In this document: positions 45,737 through 53,318 of the stretch, one piece after another
How the letters are laid out: each line of letters opens with the position of its first letter
How positions within the stretch are numbered: position 1 is the stretch's first letter
Assembly: GCF_010692745.1 (NCBI RefSeq)
Contig: NZ_JAAHTB010000008.1
Coordinates: 1 to 64,000 of the forward strand
Source: Methylobacterium sp. BTF04
GTDB lineage: Bacteria; Pseudomonadota; Alphaproteobacteria; Rhizobiales; Beijerinckiaceae
Length of the DNA stretch: 64,000 nt
Direction: 5' to 3'
Program-made: the position numbers and the translations under genes
The notes under the pieces: generated by a model
Database searches by the model: none
Told to the model about the DNA's origin: nothing
What the model saw: only the letters and a program-made list of their open reading frames with translations

Positions 45737-46425
45737 GTCTCACCTGCCGGAGCGTGTTCGAGGAACGTGGCTACCCGGTCTTATGAAGACGATGTGACCA
45801 CGCAATAGTATAGCTCGATTTTCTGAATTGGGAAATAATGGAGATCACTTGTCGTGTCTCATCGGTCGCCGACGTCAGCACATCCGCCGGGTCTGGTCCG
45901 GGTTCCACTGAAGCGGACACGGGCGTTCAACGAGCCGCCACCGGGTCGCTCAGCAAGTCCGATCTTTATCCCGAAATTTTAATGACCGAGGTATTCGAAT
46001 TTCGATTCGGATAGATGCGCCAGAGAGGCCAGTACACCTTCAGAAAATAGCTGTACCGCCGGGCTGTGTTATTGGCCAGGTAACCGGCTCCAACAGAAAA
46101 ATGGGCTTTCGGTTGACGCAAACCCGTAGATTTTATCGCAAAAGTTCAGGATTTATTTTTAGATTTATTCTGTCAGCGGCGTATCCGCGCGCTTGTCGAA
46201 AACGACTGATCATCGTCGTGCATCACGATCACTGGCGCTGCCGAGACGAGATTTGATCCGCGGCGGTGAAGGATCGCCGAAACCCGTATCCGGGCGTGAT
46301 TGCGCGACGCGTTAACGATTCCTTAACCGTCCTGACGACCTTTATCCGGACTAGATCAGCCTCGGGCAGCTTTGCGTAACAGGGCAGCAAAGGGCAGTCG
46401 CGGGGCGATCGGGAGAATTCTCGGA
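45737..46425. other. Long AT-richer intergenic region
   Basis: About 690 bases without a supported gene, clearly AT-richer than the genes around it. It separates the divergent hypothetical membrane gene and the pseudokinase gene. A full CtrA-type box lies at 46312-46327 (own entry). An open TTG-started extension of the pseudokinase frame (46372) is judged non-coding. No clear small RNA or inverted repeat was found by eye. Confidence 0.5.
46312..46327 (+). promoter_or_regulatory. CtrA-type box upstream of the pseudokinase gene
   Basis: TTAA-CGATTCC-TTAAC, an exact match to the alphaproteobacterial CtrA consensus TTAA-N7-TTAAC, about 100 bases before the pseudokinase start. The placement is right for a promoter-proximal site. 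Binding is inferred from the consensus. Confidence 0.65.
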
Positions 46426-48960
46426 ATGGGTCGAATCTCGCTCAAGCTGCTGATCGCGGGACAGACCGGCGCTGCCGTGATCCTCGGCTCCGCACTGGTT
46501 TGGGGCAGCGTGGTTTGGAGCGGCCACGCGCGTGGGGCCGGGCCGGGTTCACGCGACGTCACCCAGGCTTCGCAGGCTTTCGCAGCCGCCCTCGATCGGG
46601 GCCTCTACGACGTGACCCAGGATCTGCGGACGGTGGCACTCAGCCTGCGGGACGCCCAATCGGGCCTCGGCGGCGGCGATCCTCAATCGACGTTGCGCGC
46701 CTGGAACGACCTGCGGCCCGATTACGCCGATCTGCTCCTGGTGGGTGCGAACGGACGCATCAAGGCGGCCGCCCAGGACGGGTCTCAGGAGGGCGCGCTC
46801 GGCGCCGATGTCTCGGGCCGACCCTGGTTCGCACGGGCCAGGGGCGCCCAATCCGCAATCGTCACCGCCTCCGCGACGCTTGGCGATCCGGTGCCGTTCG
46901 ACGTGGCGATTCCACTTTCCTCCGGACAGGGACGGCAGACCGGGCGCGAGGACGTACTGGTCGCGCGCCTGAGCGAAGGCTGGCTGCGCGAGATTCAGGA
47001 CCGATTGCTGCGTGCGCGCCCGGCTTCGGAGGCTGCGCTCGTCTTCTCGGTTCTCGGGCCGGATGGGCGGGCGCTGTCGTCCGTGGAGGGCGCGCGTGAA
47101 CTCGCACCGGAGGCCAGTGAGCGCGGCCTTGCGCGCGCGACTCCGAGCGCCGGTTATCGCGACCTCGCCGCCTCCGGCTGGCTCGCGGTGGCGCGGGCGC
47201 CGGATCAGCGCTCCGGCTGGGTCGTCCTGCCTGGTTGGCGGCTCGGCACCCTCGCCCTTGCCCTCGCCCTCGCGGCGGCGGCGGGCGCCTACCTCCTCAC
47301 CGGCCGGCTCACGCGGCGCCTTCGTCGGATCTCCGAGGAGGGAGCCCCGGACGCCGCGCCATCCCGCATCGCCGAGTTGACGGACCATGCGAGCCGCCTC
47401 GTGGCGCGCGAGCGAAGCCGTGGTCGCGCCCTGCACGAGTCCCGGACCGCCCTGGCCCGCATCCGCGAGCGCCTGCGCACCTTCGAGGCGATGTCGGGTT
47501 GGACCTATTGGGAGATCGATACGGGGGCCGGCAACGTGACCTGGGCCGATTCGTCCGGGCGTCCGGACGCGTCCGGCGCCGACAGGGCGGTGGCTCTCAC
47601 CGACCTCACCGACGGAATTGATCCCAAGGATCGCGACCTGATGCAGTTCACGATGCAGTCGGCCCTCGACGGCCAGGGTCCGCACGACGTCGTCCTGCGC
47701 ATGGCCGATTCTCAGGCCCAGCAGGGCGAGCGTCGTCTCCTGGTCCGCTTCATCCGCAGCGACGAAGACGGCCAGGGCGGCAGCGCCACCAAGTTGCATG
47801 CGCTGAGCCGCGAACTGGTCGGACAGGCGGTGACCGACCATTCGGCCCAGGGCGGCACCGACGCGGCCACCGACGAGCCGGCCGAACGGCGCAACGGCAC
47901 GATCCTGCGGCAGGCGGTCGATGGCGTCGTCGACGATTTCAACAGCCTGCTCACCGTGGTCAGCGCGAACCTCGCGACCCTGAAGCGCCGGCATCGCCTG
48001 AGCCCGCAGCAGAGCCGGCTGGTGGATGCCGCACTCGCGGGTGCGCAGCGCGGCTCCAGCCTCACCCGCCGCCTCGTCGGGTTCGTGCGGCGTGACGAGT
48101 CGACCTTGCTGGAGACCGATATCGAGGTCGCCCTGGCCGCCTTCGTCCCGTTCCTCGGGGCGAACATCCTGCGCCAGACCTCGATCGAGACCCGCGTCCG
48201 GCCGGGCCTGGCCAAGGCGCTCTGCAGCGAGGCGATGCTCGAAGCCGTGCTGCTGAACCTCGCCTTCCACGTCCGCGATATCGGCTCGGAAGGCTTTGCC
48301 ATCGGCGCCGACGAACGGATGCTGTCGGCGGAGGATGGCATCGCTCTGCCCGAGGGGCGCTACATCCGGATCGTGCTCGCCAGCGGCACGCCGGCCCGTG
48401 TTGCCACCGCTACGGCGCCTCCCGGCGAGGGACGCTCGACAGAGGCGGTCGCCAACCTTCTGACCCGGATCGGCGGCGGCTTCCGCCTCATCGCCGATGG
48501 CCGCGGCGACTCGGCCTTCCTGGCCGAACTCTGGATTCCCGCGGGCGACGCCAGAGCGGCGAGCCAGGAATCGGAGGCGGCCAGCGTTCAAAGGACGCTC
48601 CGCGTCCTGCTGGTGGACAGCGACACCCTCGTGCGCGAGAGCTTCGCCGAGGCGCTGGCGGACCTCGGTCATACTGTGATCCAGGCCGGCTCGGCCGAAC
48701 ATGCCCTCATCCTGCTCGACGATCCCGCCGGCTACGACGTCATGATCGCCGATCAGAAGATGCCGGTGATGAGTGGGTTGCAACTCGCCGCGACGGTGGT
48801 CCAGCGCCATCCCGCGCTTCGCATCGTCCTCGTGAGCCCGCAAGGACAATTGCCGGCGAGCGCGCGGGCGTTCCTGCGGATCGACAAGCCCTTCCGCTAC
48901 ACCGACCTCGCCTCGGTCATGCGCGAGGCTGCCGGCGAGCGCGCGGCGAAAGCCGCCTGA
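46426..48960 (+). CDS. Membrane sensor pseudo-histidine kinase with receiver domain
   Basis: An 844-residue protein: transmembrane helix (about 8-30), an extracytoplasmic sensor of dCache type (about 35-265), second helix (about 268-292), a PAS-like segment (about 350-445), a kinase-like core (about 490-705) and a receiver (724-840). The family motif around the phosphorylated His is present but reads VVDDFNSLLTVV, so His is replaced by Asp503. The N-box reads NLAFHVRD, with His615 at the usual Asn. The receiver is intact: Asp730/732, phospho-site Asp776 (IADQKMPVMSG), Ser804 and Lys821. ATG 46426 has GGGAG ten bases upstream; TTG 46372 is less likely. It is followed by a hairpin at 49019-49060. 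Confidence 0.85.
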   Translation: MGRISLKLLIAGQTGAAVILGSALVWGSVVWSGHARGAGPGSRDVTQASQAFAAALDRGLYDVTQDLRTVALSLRDAQSGLGGGDPQSTLRAWNDLRPDYADLLLVGANGRIKAAAQDGSQEGALGADVSGRPWFARARGAQSAIVTASATLGDPVPFDVAIPLSSGQGRQTGREDVLVARLSEGWLREIQDRLLRARPASEAALVFSVLGPDGRALSSVEGARELAPEASERGLARATPSAGYRDLAASGWLAVARAPDQRSGWVVLPGWRLGTLALALALAAAAGAYLLTGRLTRRLRRISEEGAPDAAPSRIAELTDHASRLVARERSRGRALHESRTALARIRERLRTFEAMSGWTYWEIDTGAGNVTWADSSGRPDASGADRAVALTDLTDGIDPKDRDLMQFTMQSALDGQGPHDVVLRMADSQAQQGERRLLVRFIRSDEDGQGGSATKLHALSRELVGQAVTDHSAQGGTDAATDEPAERRNGTILRQAVDGVVDDFNSLLTVVSANLATLKRRHRLSPQQSRLVDAALAGAQRGSSLTRRLVGFVRRDESTLLETDIEVALAAFVPFLGANILRQTSIETRVRPGLAKALCSEAMLEAVLLNLAFHVRDIGSEGFAIGADERMLSAEDGIALPEGRYIRIVLASGTPARVATATAPPGEGRSTEAVANLLTRIGGGFRLIADGRGDSAFLAELWIPAGDARAASQESEAASVQRTLRVLLVDSDTLVRESFAEALADLGHTVIQAGSAEHALILLDDPAGYDVMIADQKMPVMSGLQLAATVVQRHPALRIVLVSPQGQLPASARAFLRIDKPFRYTDLASVMREAAGERAAKAA

Positions 48961-49018
48961 GGCGTCCGATCGGGACCGGCCGCCGCTATCCCACAAAGGC
49001 CGAAGTGAAAGCCGAAAT

Positions 49019-49060
49019 CAACGGCGTCGGAGCGGGGACAAACCCGGTCCGACGCCGTTG
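49019..49060 (+). terminator. Hairpin downstream of the pseudokinase gene
   Basis: A perfect 13-bp inverted repeat (arms 49019-49031 and 49048-49060; CAACGGCGTCGGA and its complement), loop of 16, about 60 bases after the pseudokinase stop. No U tract follows. It is a likely transcript end or 3' stabiliser and lies next to the dispersed element at 49113-49149. Confidence 0.55.
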
Positions 49061-49112
49061 CCGTTAGAACCGGCTACGCTTTCAGGCGAACCGCGCCGGG
49101 CTCGATCGTATT

Positions 49113-49149
49113 GGGTAACCGGATGCCGCTTGTCCGCATCATGCTCGAG
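49113..49149. repeat. Dispersed intergenic element, copy 2
   Basis: Matches the element at 26485-26521 at 30 of 37 positions, in the same orientation within the window. Like copy 1 it lies within 100 bases of a long perfect hairpin. Confidence 0.5.
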
Positions 49150-49616
49150 CGGGCGATCGGGGATCCGGCGCGTCTGAAGCGAGCCGCTCTCGTCGCTTGG
49201 CGAGGATCCTCGCTCGGGACTGTCCGCGCCTGGACGGTGCGCCTCACCGGCCTGGTTCCCGGCATCGGGTCCGAGCCCGGTCATGCCACTGCGCTCGGGT
49301 GCCCTCCCGCGTTCTTCAGTGCCCGCTCTTGAGCTTCCGACTGTTCGATCCGCAGATTACTCGGTGCGACGAGATGAAGACGCTTCTTTGCTGACTTCGA
49401 ATGATTTCGCCGATCGGTCCGGCATTCGAAGTCTGTCAGGAAAGGTCCGGATTATCGTCACGGCCACGCGAATATGGGATCTGCCAGTCGATCGCGTCGA
49501 ATGATGACGCATCGACTCGGGCAGAGCCGCCGATACAATCGTTGCCGCGCTTGGCGTCGTGCGAGTGTTGCAATGGCACCACATCACAACCCACGTTTGG
49601 GATTTTATCCTTCGCG

Positions 49617-49632
49617 TTAAGATCTGATTAAC
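49617..49632 (+). promoter_or_regulatory. CtrA-type box upstream of bcsS
   Basis: TTAA-GATCTGA-TTAAC, an exact CtrA consensus match. If it overlaps the -35 region as in other CtrA promoters, transcription would begin near 49655-49665, which argues for the bcsS start at 49711 rather than 49657. Confidence 0.65.
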
Positions 49633-49710
49633 CGCCCGAAATCCATAACCCTCTGGATGCGAAATCGGACGAAGGCCGCCGAAAGTGCACTGGGGCGACA
49701 GGCTTACGGA

Positions 49711-50463
49711 ATGACGATGCGCGATGCCTTTCTGATGTCCGTGGCCGTCCTGTCGGTCGGGATCGCCGACACCGCCTCGGCCGCCGATTGGTACACGGGC
49801 GCGGAGCCGGTGGTCCTGGAAGAGAATTGGACCACCGCTGTCGACGCATCCGTCGCCGTCACGTCCAACAGCTCCGCCTTCGGCTCGGTCACAGGGACCA
49901 TGGCCACGGAAGGAACGTTGCTGGAGAGCGGTCCGCGCATCCGCGTCGAAGGCGTTGCGGGCACCTACAGCTACCCGGGCCGGGACGTCGGCAAGCGGGT
50001 CACCGGCTACCAGCAGGAAGGCGCCCTGTCCGGTGGCTACGAGTGGATCTGGAGGGACGCGGCGCTCGCCGGCTTCATCGGCTTCAACGTGCGCAGCAAC
50101 CAACTCTCCATCGTCGATCCGGGCAACCCCGTGGTCGGCACCGGCGTCGGCGCCAAGGTCGCGGCGAACTTCTACGCGCGGCCCACCGAGAACACCATGT
50201 TCTCCGCCTACGGATCATACTCGACCCAGTTCAACGCTTATTACGCCAGGGTCCGCCTTGGCTACATGGTCGCCGATGGCGTCTATGTCGGTCCTGAGGC
50301 GCTCTTTCTGGGCGACAACTTCTTCAACCAGTATCGGATCGGTGGTCACGTGACCGGGTTCAGCTTCGGTCCAATCAAAATGGCCGTCGGTGTCGGTTAC
50401 GTGAAGGACCGGATCCAGGGCAGCGGTTATTACTCAACTGTCGAAGCCAGGACTGCATTTTAG
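49711..50463 (+). CDS. bcsS: Cellulose biosynthesis protein BcsS (outer-membrane barrel candidate)
   Basis: A 250-residue exported protein: MTMRDAFLMSVAVLSVGIAD with cleavage near ASA-ADW, then alternating beta strands with aromatic girdles (YEWIWRDAALAGFIGFNV, GYMVADGVYVGPEALFLG) and a C-terminal Phe, typical of a small outer-membrane barrel. This fits the BcsS family found with alphaproteobacterial cellulose clusters. ATG 49711 is my choice from the signal peptide and the CtrA-box distance; ATG 49657 would add 18 residues. It precedes bcsA by 370 bases in the same direction. BcsS may help pass the glucan across the outer membrane, which is inference. Confidence 0.78.
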   Translation: MTMRDAFLMSVAVLSVGIADTASAADWYTGAEPVVLEENWTTAVDASVAVTSNSSAFGSVTGTMATEGTLLESGPRIRVEGVAGTYSYPGRDVGKRVTGYQQEGALSGGYEWIWRDAALAGFIGFNVRSNQLSIVDPGNPVVGTGVGAKVAANFYARPTENTMFSAYGSYSTQFNAYYARVRLGYMVADGVYVGPEALFLGDNFFNQYRIGGHVTGFSFGPIKMAVGVGYVKDRIQGSGYYSTVEARTAF

Positions 50464-50835
50464 TTCAACTTGGAACGCAGTCCAAAAATGAAACGGGACT
50501 CGTTCTCATCGCTCCGTTTCTGGCCAGTCGCGTTTCCTGAAGCTGCCTGAACTGGCCGGATTTGGTCGATTACCGGCGGAACGGGCCTGCCTTACCTTGG
50601 CAGGAAAATCGCTAGCGTATTTTTCAGGTCAAGCGTGGTTCCGGCAACGTGACGGTTCCTGCGTGATCCCGGGCCTCTCCGGTACCGCCGACGTCGATGA
50701 CGCGGTGGTGCCGACGGCCTGGGTTCCCGCAGGGCCCCGCGACGGTCCCCGCCGGTGTTCGCTCCGCAGATCGGAGTTGCCGGCTGGGATGGCAGAAGGG
50801 GTCGGTCGCGATCCGGTTTCGGGAAGGGCAGGTCG
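50464..50835. other. Intergenic region between bcsS and bcsA
   Basis: No supported gene in these 372 bases. A weak hairpin lies near its left end (50490-50520). The part 50590-50640 is AT-richer (GAAAATCGCTAGCGTATTTT) and could hold a separate bcsA promoter, but I cannot assign boxes. Confidence 0.4.
50490..50520 (+). terminator. Weak hairpin after bcsS
   Basis: A 7-bp inverted repeat (GAAACGG and CCGTTTC, loop of 17), 27 bases after the bcsS stop, without a U tract. Possible terminator only. Confidence 0.3.
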
Positions 50836-53307
50836 GTGGGAACTACTTTTCGTTGGTTGGCCTGGATCGTGTCCGCGGCGGCCGTTCTGATCCTGCTGAG
50901 TCAGCCGGTCAGCACGCAGGACCAGCTCGCCATGAGCCTCTGCGCCATGGTGGCGATGGTGGTGCTGTGGGTGTTCTTCGACAGCCAGCCGGCGCGGTTC
51001 GTCTTCCTGGCGCTCGGAAGCCTCGTGGTGCTGCGCTACATGTTCTGGCGCGTGACCAACACGCTGCCGTCCCTGAGCGATCCGGTGAGTTTCGGCTTCG
51101 GTTTCGTCCTGCTTCTCGGCGAGATCTACTGCGTCTTCATTCTCTTCATCAGCCTGATCATCAATGCCGATCCGCTTCGGCGCGCGCCGCCGCCCCAGGC
51201 GGTCCGTGACGCCTCCGCGCCCGACGCGCATGCCTATGCCGCCTTTCCAACCGTCGACATCTTCGTGCCGAGCTACAACGAAGATGCACGCATTCTGTCC
51301 GTCACCCTCGCGGCGGCGCGCCTGATCGATTACCCGGCCGAAAAACTCAACGTCTGGCTGCTCGATGACGGCGGAACCGATCAGAAATGCGCCGATCCCG
51401 ACCCGGCCAAGGCCCTGGAGGCCATGCGCCGCCGCAGTGACCTGCAGGCCCTCTGTGCCTCCCTCGGCGTCGCGTACCTGACCCGGTCCCGCAACCAGCA
51501 CGCCAAGGCCGGCAACCTCAACAACGGCCTCAAGCATTCGCACGGCGAGATCATCGTGGTGTTCGATGCCGATCACGTGCCGTTCCGATCCTTCCTGCGC
51601 GACACCATCGGCTACTTCGCGCAGGATCCGCGTCTGTTCCTGGTGCAGACGCCGCACGCGTTCCTCAATCCCGACCCGATCGAGCGCAACCTGCGCACCT
51701 TCGACCGCATGCCCTCCGAGAACGAGATGTTCTATTCGGTGACGCAACGCGGCCTCGACAAGTGGAACGGCTCGTTCTTCTGTGGCTCGGCCGCCTTGCT
51801 GCGCCGCCGTGCCCTCGACGAGGCCGGCGGGTTCTCCGGCGTGACCATCACGGAGGATTGCGAGACCGCCTTCGAGCTGCATTCCCGCGGCTGGAACAGC
51901 GTCTACGTCGACAAGCCCCTGATCGCCGGCCTGCAGCCCGAGACGCTCGAGGCGTTCATCGGCCAGCGTTCGCGCTGGTGCCAGGGCATGTTCCAGATCC
52001 TGATGCTCAAGAACCCGCTGTTCAAGCGTGGCCTCCATCCGATCCAGAAGCTTGCCTACCTGTCGAGCATGACATTCTGGTTCTTCCCAGTGCCGCGATT
52101 GATCTTCATGTTCGCGCCGCTGCTGCACATCTTCTTCGACCTGAAGATCTTCGTCGCCAGCGTCGACGAATCGATCGCCTATACGGCGACCTACATCGTC
52201 ATCAACCTGATGATGCAGAACTACGTCTATGGGAAGTTCCGGTGGCCGTTCGTGTCGGAGCTCTACGAATACGTCCAGGGCTTGTTCCTTTTCCGCGCCA
52301 TCGCGTCGGTGATCATCTCGCCGCGGCGACCGACCTTCAACGTCACCGCCAAGGGAACCTCCCTCGACCACGACCACCTCTCGGCTCTGGCTTGGCCGTT
52401 CTTCGCAGTCTACGGCCTGCTGCTCGTGGGCTGCGGCACCGCGATGTACCGCTACCTGTTCGAGCCCGGCGTCACCAACCTGATGCTCGTGGTCGGCCTG
52501 TGGAACTTCTTCAACCTCCTCACCGCGGGTGCTGCCCTCGGGGTCGTGGCCGAGCGTCGTACCACCGAGTCCACCCCCTCCCTCGCCATCGATCGCGAGG
52601 GCCGGCTGATGTTGGGCGGGCGTGCCCTCGACGTGGTGGTCGAGCGCGCCTCGGCCGAGGGGTGCACCGTGCGGTTCGGTGCCGAGGGCCTGCCGCCCGG
52701 CACCGGCAGCAGCCACCGTTTCGGCAAGCTCACGGTCGTTCCGATGGACGGTGCCCCGGCCGGTGGGCCGCTGCCCTTCGAGGTCGGCACGATCACGCAG
52801 ACCGGCGACGACGCCGTGGTGACGCTGCTTTTCCAGACTCTCGACGCCCAGGGCTACTCTGCCCTTGCCGGTCTCATGTACGGCGATGCCGATGCGCTGC
52901 TGCGGTTCCAGCAGAGCCGGCGCCGCCACAAGAACATCGTCGCCGGCACGCTCCAGCTGGTCTGGTGGGGGCTGGTGGAGCCGCTGCGCGCCATCCGCTA
53001 CGCCTTCAAACCCCGCCCGGTGGCGGCGCCCGCTGTCCCGAAAGCCGACACCGCCCTGCCGCGCTCCGGTCCCAAGGCCCCGCTCCTCCCGGGTGGTGGT
53101 CGCGCGATCGCGGGTGCACCCGGCGGGGTGGACCGCCGGCGGCCTGCGGAAGGTCCGTTGGCGATCCGGCCGAACCCGGTGCGGAGTCCGGACGGCGAGC
53201 CGACCACGGATTGGGTTCGCCTGATGCTCGAATTCGAGAATGAGCGCCTGCTCGACGGAGGGGCCGGGGGTGGCCCCGCTTCGTCCGACGGCCGCGTCCG
53301 GGCATGA
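50836..53307 (+). CDS. bcsA: Cellulose synthase catalytic subunit BcsA
   Basis: An 823-residue inner-membrane GT2 synthase. N-terminal helices (about 8-28, 33-48, 55-72, 88-108) precede the glycosyltransferase domain with LLDDGGTD (Asp177/178), DAD at 244-246, TED at 339-341 and QRSRW at 377-381, all intact. More helices follow (about 405-570). The PilZ-type domain at about 572-690 is degenerate: the usual RxxxR is replaced by RRTTEST at 574-580, and the DxSxxG motif reads RASAEG (604-609). The C-terminal 90 residues are Pro/Gly-rich. GTG 50836 is preceded by AAGGG. Polymerises UDP-glucose with BcsB. Confidence 0.93.
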   Translation: MGTTFRWLAWIVSAAAVLILLSQPVSTQDQLAMSLCAMVAMVVLWVFFDSQPARFVFLALGSLVVLRYMFWRVTNTLPSLSDPVSFGFGFVLLLGEIYCVFILFISLIINADPLRRAPPPQAVRDASAPDAHAYAAFPTVDIFVPSYNEDARILSVTLAAARLIDYPAEKLNVWLLDDGGTDQKCADPDPAKALEAMRRRSDLQALCASLGVAYLTRSRNQHAKAGNLNNGLKHSHGEIIVVFDADHVPFRSFLRDTIGYFAQDPRLFLVQTPHAFLNPDPIERNLRTFDRMPSENEMFYSVTQRGLDKWNGSFFCGSAALLRRRALDEAGGFSGVTITEDCETAFELHSRGWNSVYVDKPLIAGLQPETLEAFIGQRSRWCQGMFQILMLKNPLFKRGLHPIQKLAYLSSMTFWFFPVPRLIFMFAPLLHIFFDLKIFVASVDESIAYTATYIVINLMMQNYVYGKFRWPFVSELYEYVQGLFLFRAIASVIISPRRPTFNVTAKGTSLDHDHLSALAWPFFAVYGLLLVGCGTAMYRYLFEPGVTNLMLVVGLWNFFNLLTAGAALGVVAERRTTESTPSLAIDREGRLMLGGRALDVVVERASAEGCTVRFGAEGLPPGTGSSHRFGKLTVVPMDGAPAGGPLPFEVGTITQTGDDAVVTLLFQTLDAQGYSALAGLMYGDADALLRFQQSRRRHKNIVAGTLQLVWWGLVEPLRAIRYAFKPRPVAAPAVPKADTALPRSGPKAPLLPGGGRAIAGAPGGVDRRRPAEGPLAIRPNPVRSPDGEPTTDWVRLMLEFENERLLDGGAGGGPASSDGRVRA

Positions 53308-53318
53308 GGGAGGCCAGC

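Larger units (their letters stand above)
48961..49710. other. Intergenic region between the pseudokinase and bcsS
   Basis: About 700 bases without a supported gene; several short frames overlap without domain or ribosome site. Contents: a strong hairpin (49019-49060), a dispersed repeat (49113-49149) and a CtrA-type box (49617-49632). Confidence 0.5.

Noticed and set aside
46372..46425. TTG start of the pseudokinase 18 codons upstream
   Set aside because: No ribosome site, and the added residues precede the transmembrane helix without purpose; ATG 46426 has GGGAG upstream.
49357..50103. Minus-strand frame overlapping bcsS
   Set aside because: Antisense to a clear exported barrel gene; no domain or ribosome site.
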